DNA of 64,000 nucleotides from Rathayibacter sp. VKM Ac-2856 (GTDB lineage Bacteria; Actinomycetota; Actinomycetes; Actinomycetales; Microbacteriaceae): contig NZ_JABMLF010000004.1 of assembly GCF_013205055.1 (NCBI RefSeq), positions 419,840 to 483,839 on the forward strand, read 5' to 3'. Positions 1-8,759 of this stretch are shown here, one piece after another. Every line of letters starts with the position of its first letter. Position 1 is the stretch's first letter. The translations under genes were made by a program, and so were the position numbers. The notes beneath the pieces are model-generated. The model was not told where the DNA came from and did not search any database. It saw only the letters and a program-made list of their open reading frames with translations.

Positions 1-226
1 TCGTCCAGATCCGCTCCTCCGGCACGTGCAGGCCCGACGCCCGCAGCCGCGCCGCGAGATCCCGCGGGGTGAAGATCGAGTTGTTCGTGAGCACCAGGAA
101 CGGGGTTCCCGAGTCCGTCCACTGCTGGATCAGCTCGGGCGCGCCGGGGAGCGCCTGGTTCTCGTGCACCAGCACACCGTCCATGTCCGTGAGCCAGGCC
201 TCGACTTCACTGCGGTTCGTCGCCAT
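1..226 (-). CDS. HAD-IIA family sugar-phosphatase-like hydrolase (partial, C-terminus off window)
   Basis: The reverse strand from an ATG at 226 reads about 75 residues before the left edge cuts it. Residues 14-18 are the HAD motif I (D-M-D-G-V) with nucleophile D14 and general acid D16, and residues 47-50 are T-N-N-S, the motif II typical of NagD/PGP-type class IIA enzymes. These proteins are cytoplasmic Mg-dependent phosphatases of sugar phosphates or nucleotides, usually about 260-330 residues, so roughly three quarters is missing. It is divergent from the next gene. Substrate cannot be told from this fragment. Confidence 0.85.
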   Translation of the reverse strand, partial: MATNRSEVEAWLTDMDGVLVHENQALPGAPELIQQWTDSGTPFLVLTNNSIFTPRDLAARLRASGLHVPEERIWT

Positions 227-313
227 GGGGTCGATGCTATCGGCGCAGCGGCGCGCGAGGAGGTCGGGGGAGGGGGCCGGGAGGCTCCCCGTGGCGGCAC
301 AGCGCGCGCGGGT

Positions 314-325
314 TACCCTGAGGAC
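314..325 (+). promoter_or_regulatory. -10 element of a leaderless promoter
   Basis: TACCCT at 314-319 stands 6 nt before the ATG at 326, so transcription would begin at or next to the start codon. No -35 is recognisable. Confidence 0.45.
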
Positions 326-805
326 ATGAATGGCGAGAACCTGCTGGGCCCCGAACCGACCCTCCTCCCGGACGACCCCGCGGTCACCGCGGCTGTCGCG
401 AAGCACGCGAACCCGGGAGCCGTCGAGTACGCCGCGCTCGCCGCCGCCCACCCGCGCTCGCCGCTGGCGTGGGCGCTGCTCGCGGACAGCGTCTGGGGGA
501 TCGACGCCGCCCTGCCGTCCTACGCCTACGCGCGCGTCGGCTACCACCGGGGGCTCGACCTCCTCCGCACCGCCGGCTGGCGCGGTCAGGGCCCGATCCC
601 GTGGCGCCACGGACCCAATCGCGGCTTCCTGCTCGCGCTCTACGCCCTCCGCCGCGCCGCCGAGTCGATCGGCGAGACCGACGAGGTCGCCCGCCTGACC
701 GGCTTCCTCGAGCAGGCCGACCCGGCCGCGATCCCCGAGATCGAGCGCTACCACGAGGACGCGCTGCCTCCCACGGCGGCCATCGTCATCCTGGGCGCGG
801 ACTGA
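326..805 (+). CDS. DUF3151 family protein
   Basis: A 159-residue soluble protein matching the actinobacterial DUF3151 family, which has no established function. Recognisable features are the N-terminal acidic L-L-G-P-E-P-T-L-L-P motif, a central helical segment with W-A-L-L-A-D and Y-A-Y-A-R-V-G-Y-H-R-G-L-D (about residues 49-76), and a C-terminal half with R-H-G-P-N-R-G-F-L. No signal peptide or membrane segment. The ATG at 326 is preferred over upstream in-frame starts because the family begins there and a -10-like TACCCT lies 6 nt upstream. The downstream 319-bp gap holds only repeats. Confidence 0.85.
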   Translation: MNGENLLGPEPTLLPDDPAVTAAVAKHANPGAVEYAALAAAHPRSPLAWALLADSVWGIDAALPSYAYARVGYHRGLDLLRTAGWRGQGPIPWRHGPNRGFLLALYALRRAAESIGETDEVARLTGFLEQADPAAIPEIERYHEDALPPTAAIVILGAD

Positions 806-855
806 TCCGTCCCCTGTCGATCGGGTAGGCCGACGGTCCGCCGTCTCTGCACGGT

Positions 856-1087
856 GGATCTCGATACGCCCGCTGTGCGGGCTACTCGATCAGCATGAAG
901 GCGGCTGCTCCGCCTGCATGCCTCGATCAGCATGATCCGGATGCGCGCCGCCCATGCTGGTCGAGTAGCCCCGGCGGGGCGTATCGAGACCCGGCGTGTG
1001 CAGAGCGGTGGATCTCGATACGCCCGCTGCGCGGGCTACTCGATCAGCATGAGCGGGGGCCGCTGTGCGGGCTACTCGATCAGCATG
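856..1087. repeat. Dispersed hairpin element, cluster 1 (family B)
   Basis: This gap (806-1124) holds no gene. It contains a forward unit (856-897), an inverted unit (953-991) facing a forward unit (1010-1051), and a partial forward unit (1060-1087). A forward unit reads GGATCTCGATACGC, then a GC hairpin (stem CCCGC/GCGGG), then GCTACTCGATCAGCATG. The inverted unit has a different stem, CCCC/GGGG, still fully paired. The two facing units are about 18 bp apart. Confidence 0.85.
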
Positions 1088-1124
1088 AAGGCGGGCCGCC
1101 GCGGCGGCTCGTCGCGCGGCGGGG

Positions 1125-2369
1125 TCAGGCGCGGGCGCGCAGGAGCAGGACCGTCGCGAGGGTGAGCAGCGTGCCGAGGGCGGCCGAGCCCGCGGTGACG
1201 AGGAAGCCGGACTGCGGGCCGAGGGCCTCGACGGCCAGGCCGCTGAGGGTGGAGCCGGCCGTGGCGCCGAGCGCGACGCCCGTCGGCGGCCAGGCGAGGG
1301 CCTCCGTGAGGCGGCTCCGCGGCGAGATCGACTCGACGAGGCTCGATCCGGTGATCAGCAGCGGCGACGTCGCGAGGCCGGCGACGAAGGCCAGCGCGAT
1401 CAGCGCGGGCAGCGACCCGGCGAGCACGAGCACCGGCACGACGACTCCGAACACGGCGCCCGCGACCAGGAACCTCGAGCGCGGTCCGCCGGGCAGGCGT
1501 GCGGCGCCGACGACGACCCCGGTCAGGACGCTGCCGATGCTGTAGGCCGAGAGCAGCAGTCCCGACGCGGCCCCCGCGCCCGACGCCTCCGCCGTCGCGA
1601 TCGCCGCGACGTTGAAGGATCCGAAGACCCCGCCGATGGTGGCGAAGACCGCGGTGATCCCGAGGAGGCCGAGCGGCAGTCGCACGCGTGCGGGCGACGC
1701 GGACGTGCGAGCGGGGGCGAGCGGCGGCTGCGTCCCCGTCTGCACGAGCAGCGCGAGCCCGCCGGCCACGCCGATCCCGAGCCCGACCAGGACCCCGGCC
1801 GCCGGGTGCACCAGCGAGGCGAGCAGCGTGACGATCGGCGGCGCGACCACGAAGGCCGCCTCGTCCGCCACCGACTCGACCGAGTAGGCGGTGTGGCGGA
1901 GCCCCGGGTCCGCGGTCGCGGCGCTCCAGCGCGAGCGGACCGCGGATCCGACGTCGAGGACGGCCGCGCCGGCGAGGACGGCGAGCGCGAACCAGGTCCA
2001 GACGGGGGCGCCGAGCAGCACGGCGGCGACGAGGCCTGCCGACGCGGCGACGAGGAGCGGGAGCGACAGGGCGAGCGCCCGCCGCTGCCCCCACCGGTCC
2101 ATCGCGCGCGACCAGAGCGGTCCGGTGACGGCGAGGGCGAGGGTCAGCGCGCCGGACACCGCGCCGCCGAGCGCGTAGCTGCCCGACTGCGCAGAGACGA
2201 GGACGAGCACCCCGATCGCGAGGCTGCCCTTGGGGAAGCGGCCGAACCAGCCGGCGGAGGAGAAGGCGAGCGAGCCCGGGAGGGCGAAGGTCCGCGCGTA
2301 CCGCGAGGCGGCTCGGCCGAGCGGTGAGGCGACGGGGGACGGGGAGGAGGAGGTGGCCTGATCTGGCAT
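1125..2369 (-). CDS. MFS transporter
   Basis: A 414-residue integral membrane protein with about 12 hydrophobic segments. The R-A-M-D-R-W-G-Q-R-R-A stretch near residue 90 matches the MFS loop 2-3 signature (D-R-x-G-R-R), and a second set of helices follows a short R/T-rich cytoplasmic loop near residue 215. It is probably a drug or metabolite exporter of the actinobacterial YfcJ/AraJ-like type, but the substrate is unknown. The ATG at 2369 gives a normal N-terminal tail. It is divergent from the YjbR gene (105-bp gap) and ends against repeat cluster 1. Confidence 0.85.
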   Translation of the reverse strand: MPDQATSSSPSPVASPLGRAASRYARTFALPGSLAFSSAGWFGRFPKGSLAIGVLVLVSAQSGSYALGGAVSGALTLALAVTGPLWSRAMDRWGQRRALALSLPLLVAASAGLVAAVLLGAPVWTWFALAVLAGAAVLDVGSAVRSRWSAATADPGLRHTAYSVESVADEAAFVVAPPIVTLLASLVHPAAGVLVGLGIGVAGGLALLVQTGTQPPLAPARTSASPARVRLPLGLLGITAVFATIGGVFGSFNVAAIATAEASGAGAASGLLLSAYSIGSVLTGVVVGAARLPGGPRSRFLVAGAVFGVVVPVLVLAGSLPALIALAFVAGLATSPLLITGSSLVESISPRSRLTEALAWPPTGVALGATAGSTLSGLAVEALGPQSGFLVTAGSAALGTLLTLATVLLLRARA

Positions 2370-2474
2370 GGTCGGATCCGATTCCGGTCGTCCGACGGCG
2401 GAGGCTGCTCCACTGGCTGGACGGACGACAGGACGAGCCTATGCGCGCGGTGTCTCCGCGGGCATGATGGGGGC

Positions 2475-2858
2475 GTGGACGCCGCCGCACTCGAGACCTT
2501 CCTCGCCGACCTGCCGGGCGCGGGAGCGAGCTTCCCCTTCGGCCCGGAGACCCGGGTGTGGAAGGTCGAGGGCAAGGTCTTCGCCCTCGAGATGGTGCGG
2601 CTCGATCGTCCGGTCGTCAGCGTGAAGGCGCTGCCCGAGAACGTCGTGCACCTCGTCGCGGGCGTCGACGGCATCGAGCCCGGCTACCACCTGAACAAGA
2701 AGCACTGGGTGACCGTCGACGCCGGCGGCCGCGTCGACGAGGGCCTGGTGCGCGAGCTGCTGGCGGAGTCGCACGCGATCATCGTCGCCAAGCTGCCGCG
2801 CCGCCTCCGCCTCGCCCTCGACGGCACCGCGACGGGCTCCCTCACCGAGGACGCCTGA
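2475..2858 (+). CDS. MmcQ/YjbR family DNA-binding protein
   Basis: A 127-residue protein with the YjbR (CyaY-like fold, DUF419) pattern: a G-x-x-x-x-F-P-F-G-P-x-x-x-V-W-K-V start, K-V-F-A-L, and P-G-Y-H-L-N-K-K-H-W-V-T-V in the middle, with the final helix around L-x-x-S-H-A-I-I-V-A-K. Family members bind DNA in vitro but have no settled role. GTG at 2475 is used because the nearby ATGs at 2464 and 2467 are out of frame. A family-A palindrome follows the stop. Confidence 0.85.
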   Translation: MDAAALETFLADLPGAGASFPFGPETRVWKVEGKVFALEMVRLDRPVVSVKALPENVVHLVAGVDGIEPGYHLNKKHWVTVDAGGRVDEGLVRELLAESHAIIVAKLPRRLRLALDGTATGSLTEDA

Positions 2859-2898
2859 CCCGCCCGACCCCGTCCCCCGCCCGAGCCCGGCGCTCCCC

Positions 2899-2957
2899 GC
2901 GAGATGCCACTTGTGACCGCCTCGCACGGCGTGTCGCGCGCACAAGTGGCATCTCGC
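2899..2957. repeat. 59-bp palindrome with 25-nt loop (family A, copy 1)
   Basis: Perfect 17-bp arms (GCGAGATGCCACTTGTG at 2899-2915 and its complement at 2941-2957) enclose exactly 25 nt. It lies between two convergent genes, 41 bp after the YjbR stop and 7 bp before the stop of the next reverse gene, so it may act as a bidirectional terminator although no T-tract follows. Confidence 0.85.
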
Positions 2958-2964
2958 GGAGGGG

Positions 2965-3717
2965 CTAGAGGCCGTAGGAGCGGAGGTAGGCGGCGGTGTC
3001 GTGCCAGCCCTCGACGGCGAAGGTCTCGACGCCCATCGCCTTGACGGGGTAGTCGTTGCCGTCGGGGTCGAGGCGGTCGCCGACGAAGATCATCTCGTCG
3101 AGGGGGATGCCGGTGAGCTCGGTGAGCTTGTTCATCCCGTAGGCCTTGTCGATGCCCTTGCGGGTGATGTCGACCGAGGTGGAGCCGCCGGAGCGGACCT
3201 CGAGGTCGGGCAGCACGGCCTGGACGGCCTCGCGGAGGGTGTTCTTCTTCTCACCCGTCGGGTCCCACGCCTGCTTGACGGGCACCGGGGCGGCCTGGCC
3301 GAGCGCGGAGAAGGTGATCTGCGAGTCGCGGTCCTCGAGGATGGGCCCCCAGGTCTCGGACTCCCAGTAGCCGAGCTCCTTGGCCTTCTCCTCGACGGCG
3401 GCGAGCGCGCGCGACTTCTCGTCCTCGGTGAGGTTCTCGGCGTAGATCTGCGCCCAGTCGCCGTTCTCGTAGCGGTAGTACTGCGTGCCGCAGGTGGGCA
3501 TGAGGTGCAGCTTCGCGAGGACGGCGGGGTCGGCGCCCTCGAGGCGGTCGAGCACCTGCATCCGGAACTGGCCGATCTGGCCGCCGGAGATGATGCACAC
3601 CTCGGTGGCCTGGAGCAGCTTCACGAAGAGGTCGGCCATCGCCGGGTCGACGGGGGACTTCGAGGCGGCGAGGGTGTCGTCGAGGTCGAAGGCCATCAGG
3701 CGGGGCAGGGTGCTCAT
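2965..3717 (-). CDS. HAD-IIB family hydrolase (phosphomannomutase/Cof-like)
   Basis: A 250-residue cytoplasmic phosphatase. Motif I is D-L-D-D-T (D11 nucleophile, D13), motif II is I-S-G-G-Q (about residues 43-47), and motif IV is G-D-R-L-D-P-D-G-N-D (213-222). The C2B cap lies between (about 85-190). Length and cap type match the actinobacterial phosphomannomutase/sucrose-phosphatase-like group of HAD-IIB, and the true substrate is unknown. ATG at 3717 begins directly before the Rossmann strand carrying motif I; the longer upstream frame is Arg/Pro-rich noise. Confidence 0.85.
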   Translation of the reverse strand: MSTLPRLMAFDLDDTLAASKSPVDPAMADLFVKLLQATEVCIISGGQIGQFRMQVLDRLEGADPAVLAKLHLMPTCGTQYYRYENGDWAQIYAENLTEDEKSRALAAVEEKAKELGYWESETWGPILEDRDSQITFSALGQAAPVPVKQAWDPTGEKKNTLREAVQAVLPDLEVRSGGSTSVDITRKGIDKAYGMNKLTELTGIPLDEMIFVGDRLDPDGNDYPVKAMGVETFAVEGWHDTAAYLRSYGL

Positions 3718-3822
3718 GGAACTCGTTTCACGGTCTGCGGACAGGTCGGCGCGGCTCGCGCGGTATTGAGGATACGGGGCGGCACGGCCGGTGCGCGGGA
3801 AGCGCGGGCGCAGACTGGGACG

Positions 3823-4239
3823 ATGAGCCTGCCGCGCACGATCGCCCGCCTCCTCCTCGGTCTGGTGCTCGTCTTCGCGGGGACCGGGCACCTGACCTTC
3901 GCGCGGCAGTCCTTCCAGGCGCAGGTCCCGCCGTGGCTGCCACTCGACCCCGACGTCGTGGTCCTCGCGTCGGGCGTGGTCGAGATCGCGCTCGGACTCG
4001 CGCTGCTGCTGCTGCGGCGCCGGCGGGTGCTCGTGGGGATCGTGGTCGCCGCGTTCTTCGTCGCCGTGTTCCCGGGGAACGTCTCGCAGCTCGTGACCCG
4101 GACCCCGGCCTTCGGCCTCGAGACCGATGCGGCGCGCGCGATCCGGCTCCTCTTCCAGCCGCTGCTCGTGCTCTGGGCGCTGTGGTCGACGGGTGCGCTG
4201 GCCGCCTGGAACGCGAGACGGCGCCGCCCTCGGGAGTGA
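3823..4239 (+). CDS. DoxX family membrane protein
   Basis: A 138-residue protein with four hydrophobic helices (about residues 7-25, 46-62, 65-85 and 105-125), matching the small DoxX/MauE-like family. The A-G-x-G-H-L-T-F motif after helix 1 and the G-x-x-E-I-A-L-G-L in helix 2 are typical. Homologues sit in the membrane and some work with oxidoreductases, but no partner is encoded here. The stop codon lies in the loop of a strong hairpin. Confidence 0.75.
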   Translation: MSLPRTIARLLLGLVLVFAGTGHLTFARQSFQAQVPPWLPLDPDVVVLASGVVEIALGLALLLLRRRRVLVGIVVAAFFVAVFPGNVSQLVTRTPAFGLETDAARAIRLLFQPLLVLWALWSTGALAAWNARRRRPRE

Positions 4240-4253
4240 GGGCGGCGCCGTCT
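4216..4253. terminator. GC-rich hairpin between convergent genes
   Basis: A perfect 16-bp inverted repeat (4216-4231 against 4238-4253, arm AGACGGCGCCGCCCTC) with a 6-nt loop. It overlaps the DoxX stop and lies 24 bp from the stop of the convergent nucleotidase gene. There is no T-tract on the forward side, as is usual in actinobacteria. Confidence 0.75.
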
Positions 4254-4276
4254 GGTCGTGCGCGTGCTGCGGGCGG

Positions 4277-6346
4277 CTACTCCGCCTGGTGGGCGGAGCG
4301 GCGGCGGCGGAGCACCGTCAGCGCGAGGCCGGCGAGCAGCAGCAGGACCGCGGCTCCCGCGTAGCCGGCCGTCTCGACGCCCGTGTTCGCGAGCGGGCCG
4401 GAGTGCGAGCCCCCGGCGACAGGGACGGGCGTGGCGGAGGGCAGCGGCACGGGGGTGGCCGTCGGCTGCTCGGTGGGCTCGGGCGTGCCGGGCTGACCGG
4501 GCTCACCCGGCTGACCGGGCTGGCCGGGCGCGCCGGGCTCTGCCGGGACCTCCGCCGCGACCGACGTCAGCGACCAGTTCTGGTCGTAGAAGTCCGCCTG
4601 GTCGATCACGCCGCGCGCGCTCGCCCAGTCGATCAGCAGCTGCCGGATCTCGAGCCGCTCGTCGTAGACGAGGGGCGCCGCGGCGACGGCCGGGTAGGCG
4701 CCGCCGCCGCTCTGCCGGTAGTTGTTGACGGCCATCACGAAGCGGTCGTCGTCCGCGACGGGGGTCCCGTCGAGCTGCGCGAGGCCGCGAATGCGCGAGC
4801 CGGCCGGCTGCGAGATGTCGATCACGTAGTCCAGGCCCGAGATCGCGTCGTAGTTGTAGTCCGGGATGCCCGTGGGGCGGTCCGCGGTGATCGCGTTCGT
4901 GCCGGTGGCCGGGTCGAACGGAGCGCCCGGGGCGACCTGGGTGAAGTAGCGGGCCGAGTACTCGAGGTACGCACGCACCTCCGCACCCGTCATCTCGACG
5001 CCCCGGAGGGTGTTCTCGTAGATGTAGAGACCGGCGATGTCGCGGATCGTGACCTGCCCCTTCGGGAAGACCGCGGTGCGCGAGAACGGCGACGCCTGCG
5101 AGATCACCGGGACGTCGGCCCACTCCGTGCCCTCGAGCGCGGTGTCGACCGTCTCGGCCTGGACGTTGTTGATGAAGTCGATGATCGGGGTGTCCTCGTA
5201 GCGCGAGGTCTCGGCCGAGAGCTCCTCGAGCGACTCGGCGACGGGGGTGTTCACGTACTCGATCGTCGTCGCGTGCGGCTCGGCGAGGGCGTCGACCACG
5301 GCGGTCGACTCCTCGGCGATGTCGCGCGCGTAGACCGGCGTGACGACCGGCGCGTTGCCGGCGGTCCAGTCGACCTGCAGGTCGCCCGCGGCGTCCGGCA
5401 CCAGGTTCAGGGTGACCTCGGTCAGCCCCTGCGCCCAGAAGTACGGCTGGGTGACGAGCACCTGCTCGCCGGCGACGTTCGTGTAGAGCGTCTCAGGCAC
5501 GTCCTGGTGGCTGTGGCCGGCGACGACCACGTCGATGCCGGGGACCTGCGTCGCGATGTTGTTGACGACGTCCTCGTTCAGGTCGGCCGGGTCGTACTCG
5601 GCGTCCGGGACGGTGCCCTGGCCCGTGTGCGCGAGGACGACGACCACGTCGGCCTCGGCCTCGACCTTCGGGACCCACTCCTTCGCGGTCTCGACCATGT
5701 CGCGGAACTCGAGCACGCCGTCGACGTACTGCTTGTCCCAGACGCGGACGCCCGGGGTGACCAGGCCGAGCACGCCGACCCGCACGGTCTCGCCGTCGAT
5801 CTCGCGCTCGATCACCGTGTACGGCTTCTGGTACGGCTCGCCGGTGGCGACGTCGACGACGTTCGCGCCGAGCAGCGGGGCGTCCAGGTCGCCCTCGTAG
5901 GCGCTGAGCATGTCGAGGCCGTAGTTGAACTCGTGGTTGCCGACGACCTGCGCGTCGTAGCCGATGGTGTTGAACGCGGTCGCCATCGGGTGCGTCGTCT
6001 CGCCCGAGAGGACGCCCGCGGCGCCGTCGCCGAGGCCGTAGTAGTAGGTCAGGGGCGTGCCCTGGATCGCGTCGCCGTTGTCGAAGACGAGGACGGAGTC
6101 GTCGCCCTTCTCGGCGCGGAGGCGGTCGACCTCGGTCGCGACGCGGGTGAGACCCAGCGTGTCCTCGCCCTCGTAGGGCGCGTTCGCGAAGTAGTCCCAG
6201 TTGTAGACGTGCCCGTGCGTGTCGGTCGTCGACACCAGGGTGAGCTCGACGCCGTCGTCGAGGGTGTCCGCGGTCGCGGCGGGAGCGGCGGTGGCCGCTC
6301 CGAGTGCGACGACGGCGAGGAGGCTTGCGGCGCGGAGTCTGCGCAT
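4277..6346 (-). CDS. Secreted, cell-wall-anchored bifunctional 5'-nucleotidase / 2',3'-cyclic phosphodiesterase
   Basis: A 689-residue exported enzyme. A signal peptide (about 1-26, R-R-L-R then a hydrophobic core and A-x-A) precedes the calcineurin-like domain: T-D-T-H-G-H (D42, H44), D-N-G-D (89-92), G-N-H-E-F (136-140) and G-H-S-H (277-280) supply the dimetal site. The 5'-nucleotidase C-terminal domain (about 330-560) contains the R-x-x-x-Y-x-Y-E-N-T-L-R substrate region. A Pro/Gly/Thr linker follows, then a sorting signal: L-A-N-T-G at 652-656, a hydrophobic segment and R-R-R-R. LAxTG is the class E sortase motif of high-GC Gram-positives. The role is probably scavenging phosphate and nucleosides from extracellular nucleotides. 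An AGGAAA ribosome site precedes the ATG. Confidence 0.9.
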   Translation of the reverse strand: MRRLRAASLLAVVALGAATAAPAATADTLDDGVELTLVSTTDTHGHVYNWDYFANAPYEGEDTLGLTRVATEVDRLRAEKGDDSVLVFDNGDAIQGTPLTYYYGLGDGAAGVLSGETTHPMATAFNTIGYDAQVVGNHEFNYGLDMLSAYEGDLDAPLLGANVVDVATGEPYQKPYTVIEREIDGETVRVGVLGLVTPGVRVWDKQYVDGVLEFRDMVETAKEWVPKVEAEADVVVVLAHTGQGTVPDAEYDPADLNEDVVNNIATQVPGIDVVVAGHSHQDVPETLYTNVAGEQVLVTQPYFWAQGLTEVTLNLVPDAAGDLQVDWTAGNAPVVTPVYARDIAEESTAVVDALAEPHATTIEYVNTPVAESLEELSAETSRYEDTPIIDFINNVQAETVDTALEGTEWADVPVISQASPFSRTAVFPKGQVTIRDIAGLYIYENTLRGVEMTGAEVRAYLEYSARYFTQVAPGAPFDPATGTNAITADRPTGIPDYNYDAISGLDYVIDISQPAGSRIRGLAQLDGTPVADDDRFVMAVNNYRQSGGGAYPAVAAAPLVYDERLEIRQLLIDWASARGVIDQADFYDQNWSLTSVAAEVPAEPGAPGQPGQPGEPGQPGTPEPTEQPTATPVPLPSATPVPVAGGSHSGPLANTGVETAGYAGAAVLLLLAGLALTVLRRRRSAHQAE

Positions 6347-6527
6347 CGGTTTCCTGTTCGCGTGATCGGTGGAGTGTGAACGACTTCGAATCTATGCGCC
6401 ACGTGTGAACGCGTCGTTACGGGTTCGAGAGCATCGCTCGGCTATCGGTCGGCGCTCCGGATCGGGCTCCGGATCCCCGCCCCGGATCCGGGCGGACGGG
6501 CACGAGCCGCCGGAGGGCCCCCTCCGC

Positions 6528-6533
6528 TAGAAT
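6528..6533 (+). promoter_or_regulatory. -10 element upstream of purA
   Basis: TAGAAT lies 111 bp before the purA start in the 298-bp divergent gap. No clear -35 is visible; the gap otherwise holds GC-rich CTCCGGATC repeats. Confidence 0.4.
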
Positions 6534-6644
6534 CGATCGGCTGGTCGCGCTGTCGCGCCGTCTCCACCCCGCCGGCCCGCCGAGGTTCGCGCTCGAGACC
6601 GAGTGCACGCCCACGACTCCGCTCCCACCCGCGAAGGACACGCC

Positions 6645-7931
6645 ATGCCAGCAATCGTCATCACCGGCGCCCAGTGGGGCGACGAGGGCAAGGGACGCGC
6701 GACCGACCTGCTCGGCAGCCGCGTCGACTACGTCGTCAAGTTCAACGGCGGCAACAACGCCGGCCACACCGTCGTCGTCGGCGACGAGAAGTACGCGCTG
6801 CACCTGCTGCCCTCGGGCATCCTCACGCCGGGCGTCGTGCCCGTCATCGCGAACGGCGTCGTCGTCGACATCGAGGTGCTCTTCCACGAGCTCGAGGCGC
6901 TCAGCGCCCGCGGCGTCGACGTGTCGAAGCTCCTCGTCAGCGCCAACGCGCACGTCATCACCAGCTACCACCGCACCCTCGACAAGGTGACGGAGCGCTT
7001 CCTCGGCAAGCGCCAGATCGGCACCACCGGCCGCGGCATCGGCCCGGCCTACGCCGACAAGATCAACCGCGTCGGCATCCGGATCCAGGACCTCTTCGAC
7101 GAGAACATCCTCCGCCAGAAGATCGAGGGCGCCCTCGACCAGAAGAACCACCTGCTGGTGAAGGTCTACAACCGCCGCGCGATCCTGGTCGAGCAGGTCA
7201 TGGAGGACCTGCTGCAGTACACGGAGCGCCTGCGCCCGATGGTCGCGGACACCTCGCTCGTGCTCGCCCAGGCGCTCGACGCCGGCAAGACCGTGCTCTT
7301 CGAGGCCGGCCAGGCCACGATGCTCGACGTCGACCACGGCACCTACCCGTTCGTCACCTCCTCCAACGCCACCTCGGGCGGCGCGGCCACCGGCTCCGGA
7401 GTGGCGCCCAACCGCATCGAGCGCGTCATCGCGGTCATCAAGGCGTACACGACCCGCGTCGGCGCCGGCCCGTTCCCGACCGAGCTCTTCGACGAGTGGG
7501 GCGAGTACCTCCGCAAGCAGGGCTTCGAGTTCGGCACCACCACCGGCCGCCCGCGCCGCTGCGGCTGGTACGACGCCCCGATCGCCCGCTACTCCGCGCG
7601 GATCAACGGCGTCACCGACTTCGTGCTCACCAAGCTCGACGTCCTCTCGGGCCTCGAGACCATCCCGGTCTGCGTCGCCTACGACGTCGACGGCGTGCGC
7701 CACGACGAGGTCCCCGTCTCGCAGAGCGACTTCCACCACGCGAAGCCGATCTACGAGGAGTTCCCCGGCTGGCAGGAGGACATCACCGGCTGCCGCACCT
7801 TCGCCGACCTGCCGCAGGCCGCGCAGGACTACGTCCGCGCCCTCGAGGCCATGAGCGGTGCCCGCTTCTCCGCGATCGGCGTCGGGCCGGAGCGCGAGCA
7901 GGTCGTCGTCCTGCACGACCTCCTCGACTGA
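6645..7931 (+). CDS. purA: Adenylosuccinate synthetase
   Basis: 428 residues, the standard bacterial length. PurA joins IMP and aspartate using GTP to form adenylosuccinate, the first step from IMP to AMP. Visible landmarks are the G-D-E-G-K-G phosphate loop (12-17, with catalytic D13), N-A-G-H-T with H41, the T-T-G-R-G-I-G-P motif near residue 125, and the C-terminal T-K-L-D-V-L-S-G guanine-binding motif. ATG at 6645 is chosen because it gives the universal [12 protein letters not shown] start and has GAAGGA upstream; the extended frame adds no homologous residues. Confidence 0.98.
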   Translation: MPAIVITGAQWGDEGKGRATDLLGSRVDYVVKFNGGNNAGHTVVVGDEKYALHLLPSGILTPGVVPVIANGVVVDIEVLFHELEALSARGVDVSKLLVSANAHVITSYHRTLDKVTERFLGKRQIGTTGRGIGPAYADKINRVGIRIQDLFDENILRQKIEGALDQKNHLLVKVYNRRAILVEQVMEDLLQYTERLRPMVADTSLVLAQALDAGKTVLFEAGQATMLDVDHGTYPFVTSSNATSGGAATGSGVAPNRIERVIAVIKAYTTRVGAGPFPTELFDEWGEYLRKQGFEFGTTTGRPRRCGWYDAPIARYSARINGVTDFVLTKLDVLSGLETIPVCVAYDVDGVRHDEVPVSQSDFHHAKPIYEEFPGWQEDITGCRTFADLPQAAQDYVRALEAMSGARFSAIGVGPEREQVVVLHDLLD

Positions 7932-7978
7932 GGCTCGGCGGGGTCCCTCGCGGGCCGCGGGCGGGGGATGATCGGCTG

Positions 7979-8581
7979 GTGCAGATCTACGCCGACCTCC
8001 CCGCCGTCCGCGCCCGCCAGCTCACGGCCGACGCCCTGGCGCTCGCCGTCGCGGTGATCGCGATCGCCGCCGGGATCGCGGTCGGCTCGCTGATCGCGGG
8101 CCTCGCCGAGATCGGCCGCCGGCTCGAGAGCGCGGGCAGCGGCTTCGGCTCGACCATGAGCGACGCCGGATCGACGCTCGGCGGCATCCCGCTGCTCGGC
8201 GACGCGGTGCGCACGCCGTTCGACGAGGCGAGCGGCGCCGGCTCGGTGCTCGCCGCGGCCGGGCGCGACCAGCAGCAGCTCGCGAGCGCGCTGGCGATCG
8301 TCGCCGGGCTCGCCGTGGGCGGGCTGCCGCTGCTCCTGCTCGCCCTGGTCTGGCTCCGCCCGCGCCTGCGCTTCGCGCGCCGCGCCGCCGAGCTGCGCGC
8401 GCTCGGCGCGACCCCCGAGGGCGCAGAGCTGCTGGCCCTCCGCGCCCTCGCCGAGGCGCCGCTCCGCGACGTCCTCGCCGCCCACCCCCGCGCCGTCCCC
8501 GCCTGGCGCGCCGGCGACCCCGCCGCCACCACCGCCCTCTCCGCCCTCGCCCTCCGCCGAGCCGGCCTCCGCCCCCACTGA
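7979..8581 (+). CDS. Two-TM membrane protein of unknown function
   Basis: A 200-residue protein I do not recognise. It has two strong hydrophobic helices (about 20-42 and 102-126) flanking a Ser/Gly-rich, presumably extracytoplasmic loop, then a basic Arg-rich segment and an Ala/Leu-rich helical cytoplasmic tail. GTG at 7979 gives the shortest frame that keeps both helices, with a GGGGG tract 11 nt upstream; the ATG at 7968 is out of frame. It follows purA by 47 bp on the same strand and may be cotranscribed. A family-A palindrome follows its stop. Confidence 0.65.
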   Translation: MQIYADLPAVRARQLTADALALAVAVIAIAAGIAVGSLIAGLAEIGRRLESAGSGFGSTMSDAGSTLGGIPLLGDAVRTPFDEASGAGSVLAAAGRDQQQLASALAIVAGLAVGGLPLLLLALVWLRPRLRFARRAAELRALGATPEGAELLALRALAEAPLRDVLAAHPRAVPAWRAGDPAATTALSALALRRAGLRPH

Positions 8582-8603
8582 CCCGCACCCTCTGCTCCCC
8601 GCC

Positions 8604-8662
8604 GCGAGATGCCACTTGTGCACACGACACGCCGAGGATTCCGCCCATAAGTGGCATCTCGC
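8604..8662. repeat. 59-bp palindrome with 25-nt loop (family A, copy 2)
   Basis: Arms 8604-8620 and 8646-8662 pair over 17 positions with a single mismatch (CATAAG instead of CACAAG) around a 25-nt loop. It begins 22 bp after the stop of the preceding gene and lies between two codirectional genes. Confidence 0.85.
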
Positions 8663-8746
8663 GGGGCCGGAGGGACCAGCACGGGTCCCTCGGGGGGATG
8701 ACGGGGGCGGTTATCGGGGGCGATGACCGCGACGGAGGCGCGTCCG

Positions 8747-8759
8747 TAGCGTCGGAGGC
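8747..8759 (+). promoter_or_regulatory. -10 element of a leaderless promoter
   Basis: TAGCGT at 8747-8752 lies 7 nt before the ATG. The GGAGG in the spacer is only 1 nt from the ATG, too close to work as a ribosome site, which supports a leaderless start. Confidence 0.5.

Noticed and set aside
4127..6379. A 750-residue forward frame opposite the 5'-nucleotidase
   Set aside because: Val/Arg/Asp/Gly-rich antisense translation; the reverse gene has a signal peptide, metal motifs and a sorting signal.
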